Positions 55,316 to 63,092 of a stretch of 64,000 bases of DNA are shown here, piece by piece. The position numbers and the translations under genes were made by a program. Source of the DNA: [Flavobacterium] thermophilum (GTDB lineage: Bacteria > Bacillota > Bacilli > Bacillales > Anoxybacillaceae). The notes under the pieces were generated by a model. That model was not told the origin of the DNA, did no database searches, and saw only the letters and a program-made list of their open reading frames with translations. Numbering within the stretch: the stretch's first letter is position 1; each line of letters starts with the position of its first letter. The DNA lies in NCBI GenBank assembly GCA_900450595.1, contig UGGS01000001.1, positions 1,302,001-1,366,000 of the forward strand, given 5' to 3'.

Positions 55316-57445
55316 TTAAATAATATCTCCTTTTCTTAAATACTTCCCTACTGCTGCGCTTGATGTACGGTAATAATCAACATCTTGCAATTGGACATCC
55401 TCTAAACGTTTAATCAATTTTACTTTACTATCATTTTTAGATTTCATCACGGCAACACCTAATGTTGTTCTTGATGATTTAGCATTAATCATACTTGTAT
55501 TAAATACCAATACTTTATTGATTGTTGAAACAGCCACTAAATCAATATCTTGTTTAATTGTATCCCAGTAAATCGGATTTTCTTGGTCAGTATAGGCATT
55601 TTTTAACATGCTGCGATTTGATTTGTAACTAGATAATTCAATTTTCGCCACTTTGCCATTATTAAATCCAATAATCAAATATCCTTCATAATCTTCTGTC
55701 GCAGTAACATAAACAATATTCTCATCTTTCAATCCTAATGTTGAAGGTAAATATTCACCTAACACAGACGGTTTATGATCATCAATTTCATATGCTTTAA
55801 GTTTGTAGCAATTTTGTTTATCGGTAAAGATGAGTATATCCGATTTATTAGTCGCATCAAATTCATATGTAATCTCATCATCATCTTTTAGTTTCATATT
55901 GCTTGAACCACGTAATGATGTAAGTGGAATTTTCTTTAAGTAACCTTGTTTTGTTGCAACAATACGGATATTGTAATTTTCGATTTCAATTTCTTTTTCA
56001 TCGACAGATGGTAATTCATCTGCATAAATAATTTCTGTTTTACGTGGTTGTCCGTATGTTTTCTTGACATATTCAAGTTGGTCAATAATCATTTTTGCAA
56101 TTGTGATTTTGTCATTTAAGGCAAATTGTAATTGTTCGATATCTTTATCTAATTGCTCAATTTCATTAATTCGTTCAATTATGTATTCTTTATTAAGGTG
56201 TCTTAATTTAATTTCTGCAACATATTCAGCTTGAGTTTGGTCAATATTAAATGCTTGCATCAGATTAGCAATAACTTCATTATCACTTTTTGTTTCACGG
56301 ATAATTTGTATTGCTTTATCAATATCAAGTAGCACCTGTTTTAATCCTGCTAATAAATGTCGCTTATTTTTCTTTTTGTCTAAATCGTATTGAATACCAC
56401 GTTTAATACATTTTGCTCTAAATTTTAGCCATTCCCTAATAATTTCTTTTACCCCCAACACTCTTGGTCTGCCATCAACAATAACGTTAAAATTACAAGA
56501 GAATGTGTCTTCTAGTGGTGTCAATTTAAATAACTTCTGCATTAATAATTCTTTATTTGTATTGTTCTTAACAGTAATTTCAATACCTGATGAATTGACA
56601 CCATAAATATCATTTACATCAACAATTTCTTTTAGTTTACCTTCTTTAACTAAATCAACAATTCGATCAATGATAACTTCAATTTTGGTTGTGTAAGGAA
56701 TTTCTTTAATAATGATTGCATTATCAGTAAACTCATATTTTGCACGAATTTTAAAAGAACCCTTACCTGTTTCATAAATTTTTTCAAATTCCTTTTCATC
56801 ATAAACAATTACTCCGCCTGTTGGAAAGTCTGGAGCTTTAATATAATCAGAAACTTTAACAGAAGTGTTTTTAATGTAATTGATTGTAAAATCAATTAAT
56901 TCATTCAAGTTAAATGAACAAATATTGCTCGCCATTCCTACTGCTGTACCTTGTGTTGGATTAGCTAAAATCGTTGGAAATGTAACAGGAAGTAATCTTG
57001 GCTCTTTCATTGTATTGTCGTAGTTATCAACCATATCAACAACATTTTTTTCAATGTCTTTGAACAATTCTTGTGCAATCGCCTCTAGTCTCATTTCTGT
57101 ATATCGCATTGCAGCGTATTGCATGTCTCTTGAATAATACTTGCCAAAGTTACCTTTTGAATCGATATAAGGAATAAGTAATGCTTCATGATCTTTTGTT
57201 AAACGAATTGCTGTTTCATATAAACTCTGATCACCATGAGGATTTAATTTTAATCCTTGACCAACCACATTAGCTGATTTTGTACGATTACCTTTTAATA
57301 AGCCCATTTTATACATTATATAAAGTAGTTTACGTTGTGATGGTTTAAATCCGTCCAGCTCTGGTAAGGCACGATGTAAAATAACATGGGCTGAGTAAGG
57401 CATGTAGTTATTTTTTAAACTATCAGTGATTGTTTGTTTTATCAC
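55316..57445 (-). CDS. Phage type II topoisomerase, A subunit (GyrA/ParC-like)
   Basis: 709 residues. The winged-helix domain carries the active-site Tyr115 in YAAMRYTEMRL; GFKPSQRKLLYIMYKMG is the conserved N-terminal helix pair. A coiled-coil tower (~340-440) and a short C-terminal beta region follow, less than a full gyrase wrapping domain, closer to ParC. With the B subunit it passes DNA duplexes through one another. The N-terminal arm is shorter than host GyrA/ParC. Confidence 0.92.
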   Translation of the reverse strand: MIKQTITDSLKNNYMPYSAHVILHRALPELDGFKPSQRKLLYIMYKMGLLKGNRTKSANVVGQGLKLNPHGDQSLYETAIRLTKDHEALLIPYIDSKGNFGKYYSRDMQYAAMRYTEMRLEAIAQELFKDIEKNVVDMVDNYDNTMKEPRLLPVTFPTILANPTQGTAVGMASNICSFNLNELIDFTINYIKNTSVKVSDYIKAPDFPTGGVIVYDEKEFEKIYETGKGSFKIRAKYEFTDNAIIIKEIPYTTKIEVIIDRIVDLVKEGKLKEIVDVNDIYGVNSSGIEITVKNNTNKELLMQKLFKLTPLEDTFSCNFNVIVDGRPRVLGVKEIIREWLKFRAKCIKRGIQYDLDKKKNKRHLLAGLKQVLLDIDKAIQIIRETKSDNEVIANLMQAFNIDQTQAEYVAEIKLRHLNKEYIIERINEIEQLDKDIEQLQFALNDKITIAKMIIDQLEYVKKTYGQPRKTEIIYADELPSVDEKEIEIENYNIRIVATKQGYLKKIPLTSLRGSSNMKLKDDDEITYEFDATNKSDILIFTDKQNCYKLKAYEIDDHKPSVLGEYLPSTLGLKDENIVYVTATEDYEGYLIIGFNNGKVAKIELSSYKSNRSMLKNAYTDQENPIYWDTIKQDIDLVAVSTINKVLVFNTSMINAKSSRTTLGVAVMKSKNDSKVKLIKRLEDVQLQDVDYYRTSSAAVGKYLRKGDII

Positions 57446-57457
57446 TTTTTTACCCTC

Positions 57458-59416
57458 CTAATCTAAAACATTTTCAATATATTCATGTAAGTGTTCTTCA
57501 ATGTAGTCTTTACGTCCTTGTAAATCATCACCCAAAAATAATTCAAAGTATTTTTGCATTTTTTCTACATCATCAACCGTTATTTGAATTAATTTTCTTG
57601 TTTCTGGATTCATGGTTGTTTCCCACATCATTTCAGGTGTATTTTCACCCAATCCCTTAGAACGCTGAACAATGAATTTACCTTTTAGTTGTGAAATAAT
57701 TTCATCCTTTTCTTTATCAGAATAAGCAAAATATGATTTGTCGCCTTGCACAATTTCATATAAAGGCGATTCTGCAATATATACCTTACCCTCTTTGATT
57801 AGTGTTGGAGTTAAACGATAAAATAGCGTTAATAACAATGTGCGAATATGTGCACCATCGATGTCACCATCTGTCACGATAATGATTTTTGACCAACGTA
57901 AATTATTGATATCAAAACTGTTCAACTCTTTATTATGTTTTGATTTAATTTCAACACCACAACCAAGTATTTTTAGTAAATCTACAACAACATCATTTTT
58001 AAATATCTTGTCATATTCAGCTTTTAAACAATTAAGAATTTTTCCCCGTAAAGCATAGATAGCTTGAAATTCTGGATTGCGCCCTTGTTTTGTAGCTCCT
58101 AGTGATGATTTACCTTCTACAATAATCAATTCTGTTTTTGTGTTATCTTTTGAAGTACAGTTTACAAATCCATCTACACGATTGGTAATGTTATTGATAT
58201 TGCTTTGTAGTTTCTTTTTAATGCTTAAACGTGTCTGTTCTGCTTTTTCGCGACTGCGTTTGTTGATTAAGACTTGCCGCATAATTTTATCTGCTTCTAA
58301 TGGATTTTCAATGAAATAAATCTCAAGTTGTTGCTTTATATAATCAGTCATAAAATCACGAATGAATTTATTTGTAATTGCAAACTTCGTCTGATTCTCA
58401 TAACTTGTTTCCGTACTGTACGTGTTCGTAATTATAATCAGACTATCCCTTATATCATCAAACGTAATCTTCTTTTCACCTTTTTTGTACTCACCTTTTT
58501 TCTTAATTAACTGATCAATTGCATATGTAAATCCATTTTTAATCGCTTCATGTGGGCTTCCACCATGTTTTAAAAATGAACTATTATGGTATGATTCCAT
58601 TACATTAATTTCATTATTGAAACAGAAGGCAATTTGATATTTTGAACGATAATCTTTTTTATCTTCACGATCTCGTCCAATTGCTTCTGTTTCCCAATAC
58701 ACAACATCAGTAAAGTTTTTACCTTGATTGAGTTTATGGATATAATCAATAATTCCATTCTCGTAATAATATGTATATTTTTCATTTGTTTCTTCATTAT
58801 AAACTTCAACTGTAACGCCTTTATTTACAATCGCTTGTTCTTCTGCATATTTTTTAATCCATTCAAAAGGTATATCTGTCTCCGTGAATACGGATAAATC
58901 CGGCTTCCATTTAACAAATGTACCCGTTGAATTATAATTATATTTTTCTTTTTTAAGTCCACCAACAACTTCACCTTCTGCAATTTCAATTTCATATTTG
59001 TAACCGTCACGATATGAGCGAACTAGCATATGTTTACTTGAAAAAGCTGTTGCTGATGCTCCTAAACCATTCAATCCTTTTGCGAATGCATAAGCGTCAT
59101 CATCATTTTTTTCGTATTTTCCACCAGCGTATAATGTCTGGAAGATTAATTCATAATTGTATTTGTTCTCTACACTATTCCAATCCATCGGAACACCGCG
59201 ACCAAAATCTTCAACACTGTAATAATTATCTTTGTGTTTTGTGATAATGATCTTATTGCCATAACCACCTTTTGCTTCATCTATTGCGTTATCAGCAATC
59301 TCAATCAAACAATGGAAGCATCCGTTAATGTCATCTGATCCTAAAACATTTGCAGGTCTTAATCTCACCGCCTCTCTGTCAGATAAGCTTCTAATACTTT
59401 CATTTCCGTATGTCAT
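57458..59416 (-). CDS. Phage type II topoisomerase, B subunit (GyrB/ParE-like)
   Basis: 652 residues. ATPase motifs: catalytic Glu39 in IEIADNAIDEAKGG, DFGRGVPMDW and GLNGLGASATAFSSKH. The TOPRIM domain has LIIVEGKSSLGATKQGRNPE and IIVTDGDIDGAHIRTLLLTL; the C-terminus has QRSKGLGENTPEMMW. Its gene lies 12 bases upstream of the A subunit gene. Presumably relieves supercoils or unlinks daughters during phage replication. Confidence 0.93.
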   Translation of the reverse strand: MTYGNESIRSLSDREAVRLRPANVLGSDDINGCFHCLIEIADNAIDEAKGGYGNKIIITKHKDNYYSVEDFGRGVPMDWNSVENKYNYELIFQTLYAGGKYEKNDDDAYAFAKGLNGLGASATAFSSKHMLVRSYRDGYKYEIEIAEGEVVGGLKKEKYNYNSTGTFVKWKPDLSVFTETDIPFEWIKKYAEEQAIVNKGVTVEVYNEETNEKYTYYYENGIIDYIHKLNQGKNFTDVVYWETEAIGRDREDKKDYRSKYQIAFCFNNEINVMESYHNSSFLKHGGSPHEAIKNGFTYAIDQLIKKKGEYKKGEKKITFDDIRDSLIIITNTYSTETSYENQTKFAITNKFIRDFMTDYIKQQLEIYFIENPLEADKIMRQVLINKRSREKAEQTRLSIKKKLQSNINNITNRVDGFVNCTSKDNTKTELIIVEGKSSLGATKQGRNPEFQAIYALRGKILNCLKAEYDKIFKNDVVVDLLKILGCGVEIKSKHNKELNSFDINNLRWSKIIIVTDGDIDGAHIRTLLLTLFYRLTPTLIKEGKVYIAESPLYEIVQGDKSYFAYSDKEKDEIISQLKGKFIVQRSKGLGENTPEMMWETTMNPETRKLIQITVDDVEKMQKYFELFLGDDLQGRKDYIEEHLHEYIENVLD

Positions 59417-59436
59417 ATAATCACCTCACACAAAAT

Positions 59437-59462
59437 TTTAGTCGAGAACTACTGTCCTCGAC
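59437..59462. terminator. Hairpin upstream of the topoisomerase genes
   Basis: GTCGAG and CTCGAC with additional pairs form a stem in the leader of the B subunit gene, 20-45 bases before its start. It may be a terminator of the upstream genes or a leader structure. Confidence 0.45.
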
Positions 59463-59486
59463 TTTATTATAATTTATTTAATTCAT

Positions 59487-59657
59487 TCAGTCAACAAAAT
59501 ATTTTAATTCTTTTATAATTTGTTTTAAAAAATCTATATCGTATTGTTTTAAATATGTATCATCGACATTGTTTAATGCTCTATGTAAAGATATTGCTTC
59601 AATTGGTTCAAGTTTTAGAATAAGATACTCTCCTGTGTTTGTTAGCTTCACCTCCAT
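59487..59657 (-). CDS. Small phage protein, unknown
   Basis: 56 residues from ATG 59657 (AGGAGG 8 bases upstream), MEVKLTNTGEYLILKLEPIE then a helical C-terminus. The frame continues upstream without a ribosome site and overlaps the previous small gene. Function unknown. Confidence 0.55.
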   Translation of the reverse strand: MEVKLTNTGEYLILKLEPIEAISLHRALNNVDDTYLKQYDIDFLKQIIKELKYFVD

Positions 59658-59668
59658 AGCTGAGCCTC

Positions 59669-59848
59669 CTATTTGATACTTTGCTCCAATGTGGGTTCTA
59701 TTTGACAAACCAATTTCCCTGATTCCCATATTTCTACATATGTATCTCTGCCTTGTAATTGAAACTCTTCACTAATTGAAAAAGCTTTATTTGCACTTTC
59801 TCCGACATATTGAATAAGATCGTCTGCAATTGTGATATAAGTGACCAT
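59669..59848 (-). CDS. Small phage protein, unknown
   Basis: 59 residues from ATG 59848 with AGGAGGAT before it: MVTYITIADDLIQYVGESAN, then SEEFQLQGRDTYVEIWESGK and a short tail. Acidic, no membrane segment. The next gene starts 12 bases after its stop. Not recognised. Confidence 0.55.
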   Translation of the reverse strand: MVTYITIADDLIQYVGESANKAFSISEEFQLQGRDTYVEIWESGKLVCQIEPTLEQSIK

Positions 59849-59886
59849 AATTTTATCCTCCTTGTTTTTAAATATAATTTAGGTTT

Positions 59887-60057
59887 TTATTCAGATTTAC
59901 TTGTTCTACTAATAATTTCACAAACATCAAATTTTACATAAACTAAATTGCCAAGATCGTTTACAGCATAAACACCGTCATTATTTCTTGCAAGAAAAGT
60001 TGAAATTTCGCCACTTTTGTTTTAATATAACCCGTATACATTTACAACTGTTTTCAT
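59887..60057 (-). pseudogene. Small phage gene with an early in-frame stop
   Basis: From ATG 60057 the frame reads MKTVVNVYGLY, TAA, then continues NKSGEISTFLARNNDGVYAV to a natural-looking end at 59887 (56 coding positions). One base change explains the stop. Either a recent nonsense mutation or a sequencing error. Confidence 0.5.
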
Positions 60058-60120
60058 AAATGATTATCTCTCCTTTTTTAATTTTTATTTAAAAGAACTT
60101 TTTATTACATTATTTAATAA

Positions 60121-60390
60121 CTATCTTAAACACCCATCAATTAACAAAACCATCGATTTATCATTTTTAATATCTTTAATAACTTCAGAAATAAGAATAA
60201 ACTCTCCGTTCTCGGTTTTTGAAAATCGTCCATAAATAGCTAATGCATAATCACGTTCAACCTCTTCAATTTCTTTGTGTAATGAACCATTATCATCTGC
60301 AACACATTCTGTATATAATTGCATAGCCTCTTCCTTATCATTAGCTTTCAATAAAGCATAATATGGATAATGCACTTCAAAAAATTTCAT
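60121..60390 (-). CDS. Small phage protein, unknown
   Basis: 89 residues: MKFFEVHYPYYALLKANDKE, an acidic middle and a C-terminal FILISEVIKDIKNDKSMVLL. The start resembles small phage proteins that process environmental or mRNA signals, but no family is certain. GGAGAG precedes the ATG. Confidence 0.6.
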   Translation of the reverse strand: MKFFEVHYPYYALLKANDKEEAMQLYTECVADDNGSLHKEIEEVERDYALAIYGRFSKTENGEFILISEVIKDIKNDKSMVLLIDGCLR

Positions 60391-60407
60391 TGTAAAACAC
60401 TCTCCTT

Positions 60408-60566
60408 TTAATTATTTTTGATTTTAAATAACTTCTTTATAATTCTTTTAATATCCTGATATGGTTTATTAAATATTTCTTTAAATGCTGCAAAAAACAC
60501 AGCAACTACACCAACAAAAACGATAGCAAAGATCATATAATTCATTAATAATCCTAACAAATACAT
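60408..60566 (-). CDS. Small single-pass membrane protein
   Basis: 52 residues from ATG 60566 (GGAGGAG upstream): one long hydrophobic helix (YMIFAIVFVGVVAVFFAAF) and a Lys-rich cytoplasmic tail. It starts 1 base after the lipoprotein gene's stop codon, so the two are probably coexpressed at the envelope. Function unknown. Confidence 0.6.
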   Translation of the reverse strand: MYLLGLLMNYMIFAIVFVGVVAVFFAAFKEIFNKPYQDIKRIIKKLFKIKNN

Positions 60567-60567
60567 T

Positions 60568-60855
60568 TTATTTCTCCTCCACAATAATACTATGGAATTG
60601 AGAACGATAAATAATTACTACCTTGCCATTATTAATAAATTTTATTTGATTAGATTTTGATTCAATAGCAAATTTCCCTTCATATCGTTTAATAATGTTT
60701 CCGTTAGCATCATAAATTGTCAGAACTCGCTCTAATCCTCCACCATATTCTGATTCAAGATTTTTCTTTGTACGCTCCCATGACTCTCCACAACCTGTCA
60801 GTGTTGCTAATGATAATCCTGCTAACAAGATACCTGCTAAAAGTTTCTTTTTCAT
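60568..60855 (-). CDS. Phage-encoded lipoprotein (DUF5052-like)
   Basis: 95 residues with a lipoprotein signal (MKKKLLAGILLAGLSLATLT then GC, Cys at residue 22). The mature part (VLTIYDANGNIIKRYEGKFA, NQIKFINNGKVVIIYRSQ) resembles small prophage lipoproteins of the DUF5052 group. Lipoproteins expressed by prophages often alter adsorption or DNA entry of other phages; that role is only a possibility here. Confidence 0.65.
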   Translation of the reverse strand: MKKKLLAGILLAGLSLATLTGCGESWERTKKNLESEYGGGLERVLTIYDANGNIIKRYEGKFAIESKSNQIKFINNGKVVIIYRSQFHSIIVEEK

Positions 60856-60901
60856 TTTTCATACCTCCTAATAATATTTTTCTATCAAATAACTCTTTGA
60901 T

Positions 60902-61195
60902 TTAATCTTCTATACTTCCGTAATCCAACTCAGCTTTATAAACCACTAATTCCTCGCCAATAAATTTTTCTTCTTCTACTTCATTCCATAGATCCACATC
61001 ATCCTTGTATCTCCATTCCTCATCATTGAAAATAATAACGGTTTTAACAACGTTAATTAATGGAACATGATAGCCCCTTGTTTCTTTTACATACTTTGTC
61101 GCTTGTTCCAAAAAGTCTTTTTCATCTTTGAAATTTCTTACATCACTTAAAACTTCTTCTCCATCCCAATCTTCAAAAAATCCTTTGATACTCAT
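60902..61195 (-). CDS. Acidic phage protein, unknown
   Basis: 97 residues, very acidic (FFEDWDGEEVLSDVRNFKDE, DVDLWNEVEEEKFIGEELVV). No membrane helix. Could be a DNA mimic or a binding protein, but nothing specific supports it. Confidence 0.55.
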   Translation of the reverse strand: MSIKGFFEDWDGEEVLSDVRNFKDEKDFLEQATKYVKETRGYHVPLINVVKTVIIFNDEEWRYKDDVDLWNEVEEEKFIGEELVVYKAELDYGSIED

Positions 61196-61245
61196 TTTTA
61201 CACCCTTTCTTTATAATAATTTATTTCTATAAATTCCCCATTTTA

Positions 61246-61503
61246 TCATTCTTTATCAAATGTATCTGCTTGATAATATCCTTTGCTAACTCGAATGTCA
61301 TAATAATATTCGTCACTATAATCGTCATAATAAAACTTATGTACTGTAACTGTTGTATTCCCAGAGCTAATTGAAGAACAGTCACCGCCATTCGTTTCTA
61401 AGTCACTGATACATCTTTGAATCCATTCGTTAATTTCTTCATTGGAAATGTTTACACCATTATGAAAACTGTAAAAATCATCAGGGAATTTAGGAATATT
61501 CAC
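61246..61503 (-). CDS. Phage protein, unknown
   Basis: 85 residues: MNIPKFPDDFYSFHNGVNIS, then SDLETNGGDCSSISSGNTTV and a Tyr/Asp-rich FYYDDYSDEYYYDIRVSKGY. Probably a small beta-rich soluble protein. Start read as GTG with AAAGGAGATGG upstream. Not recognised. Confidence 0.5.
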   Translation of the reverse strand: MNIPKFPDDFYSFHNGVNISNEEINEWIQRCISDLETNGGDCSSISSGNTTVTVHKFYYDDYSDEYYYDIRVSKGYYQADTFDKE

Positions 61504-61531
61504 CTTACCATCTCCTTTTATAATTTATTTA

Positions 61532-61945
61532 TTAAAGAACAAATAAGTATTGATATACAAAATACAAAAGGTAAACACTGTTGATTAGCGTAATTAACTT
61601 TGAATACCATTTAACCTCTGGAACTTTTTTAGTTGATAGCATTTTTAACACATCCATAAAGGTTTTAATATTTACAACAACCATAATTGCTGACCATAGT
61701 AAGAATAATGGAGAATTTGGAATAATGCTTCCTGCTGAAATATAGAAACAAATATTTAAAAATGTAACAATAACGAATGTAATCATATAAATTAAAGAAG
61801 GATTTTTGCCTAGTAGCTTTTCAGATTCCTCATAAGATTTATTGAATTTTTCTTGTAAGTCTTTTGTTCTAATATTTATATTTTTCCATGCATTTAGATT
61901 TTGTAATAACATATACAACGTAAAGATAACCATTAACACCTTCAT
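61532..61945 (-). CDS. Phage membrane protein, unknown
   Basis: 137 residues with four hydrophobic segments (VLMVIFTLYMLLQNL, LIYMITFVIVTFLNICFYIS, PLFLLWSAIMVVVNIKTF, LITLINSVYLLYFVYQYLFV). No family recognised. Confidence 0.6.
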   Translation of the reverse strand: MKVLMVIFTLYMLLQNLNAWKNINIRTKDLQEKFNKSYEESEKLLGKNPSLIYMITFVIVTFLNICFYISAGSIIPNSPLFLLWSAIMVVVNIKTFMDVLKMLSTKKVPEVKWYSKLITLINSVYLLYFVYQYLFVL

Positions 61946-62017
61946 ATTTATCCTACCTCCATTTATATAAATGATTTATTTTAGATTTAGGGCAGCCGTA
62001 AAGACTTCCCTGTTTAA

Positions 62018-62758
62018 TTATTTAGATTGACGAATTTGACGCTCAATTTCAGCTTTTAATTTTGGCTCTGGAGCAAACTTCTCTTCCCAATGTGGCGGCT
62101 TAATAATCTTACCATCTTCTTCACGATAACGAGGTTTACCATCTTCCCATAACTTACCCATATTAGCTTCTTGCACAATTTTAAATAAATTGAATGGTTT
62201 TACACCTAGATGCACAAATGTTCCAAAGTTAAAATACATAATATCGGTTAATGCATCAGCTTGTGCAACTACAACATCTTCAATTTTTTCATTTTTATCT
62301 AAGATTTTTTGGCTTACTTTTTCCAATCCTTCTTTAAATTGATTAAATAACTCTAAGAATTTTTCTTTATCGCCTTTTACAGTTGAATATAGAAATTCAA
62401 CTAATTCCTCACCTGTCCATACAGCACGCTTCAATGCTAAATCGGATGGAATTGGAGTTGGTTTATCAGCTACATGATGACCAAATGCTTTGTGAAATTC
62501 ACGTACCATATAATACATTTCGTTTGGATTATATTTCTTGAATGTTTTAACTTTCTTTTTACGTTCGCGGTATTTCACAACATTTTTAATATCTGTTTCG
62601 ATTAATTTTGTTGTACGTTGACCCTTTTCTTTATCAAAATTAACAATCACTTCGACTACTGCTTTATTACCTTTTGTAGAATAGAGTCGTCCTTTTTGTT
62701 TTTCTTGTTTCATCCATACAAGCATGCCTTTTTGAAGTTTTTGTTGTTTGTTTGCCAT
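62018..62758 (-). CDS. MazG-like NTP pyrophosphohydrolase with N-terminal extension
   Basis: 246 residues. Residues ~85-215 have the all-alpha pyrophosphohydrolase pattern: REFHKAFGHHV, KRAVWTGEELVEFLYSTVKG with Glu-Glu, and VVAQADALTDIMYFNFGTFV with the Ala-Asp-Ala-x-x-Asp metal site, then EANMGKLWEDGKPRYREEDG. The first ~75 residues are basic and beta-rich (GMLVWMKQEKQKGRLYSTKG), perhaps nucleic-acid binding. It may hydrolyse specific nucleotides to support phage DNA synthesis. Confidence 0.7.
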   Translation of the reverse strand: MANKQQKLQKGMLVWMKQEKQKGRLYSTKGNKAVVEVIVNFDKEKGQRTTKLIETDIKNVVKYRERKKKVKTFKKYNPNEMYYMVREFHKAFGHHVADKPTPIPSDLALKRAVWTGEELVEFLYSTVKGDKEKFLELFNQFKEGLEKVSQKILDKNEKIEDVVVAQADALTDIMYFNFGTFVHLGVKPFNLFKIVQEANMGKLWEDGKPRYREEDGKIIKPPHWEEKFAPEPKLKAEIERQIRQSK

Positions 62759-62796
62759 ATCTATACCTCTCCTTTTATATTATATTTTTTATTTAG

Positions 62797-62814
62797 AGGG
62801 GGAGTAAATCCCCC
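62797..62814 (-). terminator. Terminator after the thioredoxin-like gene
   Basis: GGGGGA and TCCCCC pair around a 5-base loop just past the stop at 62823; on the minus strand TCTAAATAAAAAAT follows. Confidence 0.6.
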
Positions 62815-62822
62815 TTCTTAAC

Positions 62823-63068
62823 TTATTGCAATTTAGAAATCATTTTTTGAATTTCGTCAGGCTTAAAGCCAATCGAGCGTTGAATTTCATTACCTTCGTC
62901 ATCAAGAAGAATAGTGACTGGCGTTGACATGATTCCATATTTCACTGCAACGTCTGGATTTTCTAATACATTAATAGCTTCATGTTCTACATTGTGAGAC
63001 TCAAGAAATTGTGAAACCATTTGACAAGGACGGCATGAAGGTTGATACAGTTTTAATAAACGATACAT
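62823..63068 (-). CDS. Thioredoxin/glutaredoxin-like protein
   Basis: 81 residues from ATG 63068 (AGGAGATG 8 bases upstream). Active site LYQPSCRPCQMVSQFL (Cys12, Cys15) and cis-Pro region MSTPVTILLDDEGNE. It is the likely electron donor for the ribonucleotide reductase whose small subunit gene lies 24 bases upstream. Confidence 0.88.
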   Translation of the reverse strand: MYRLLKLYQPSCRPCQMVSQFLESHNVEHEAINVLENPDVAVKYGIMSTPVTILLDDEGNEIQRSIGFKPDEIQKMISKLQ

Positions 63069-63092
63069 AACAAACATCTCCTCTCCATATAA

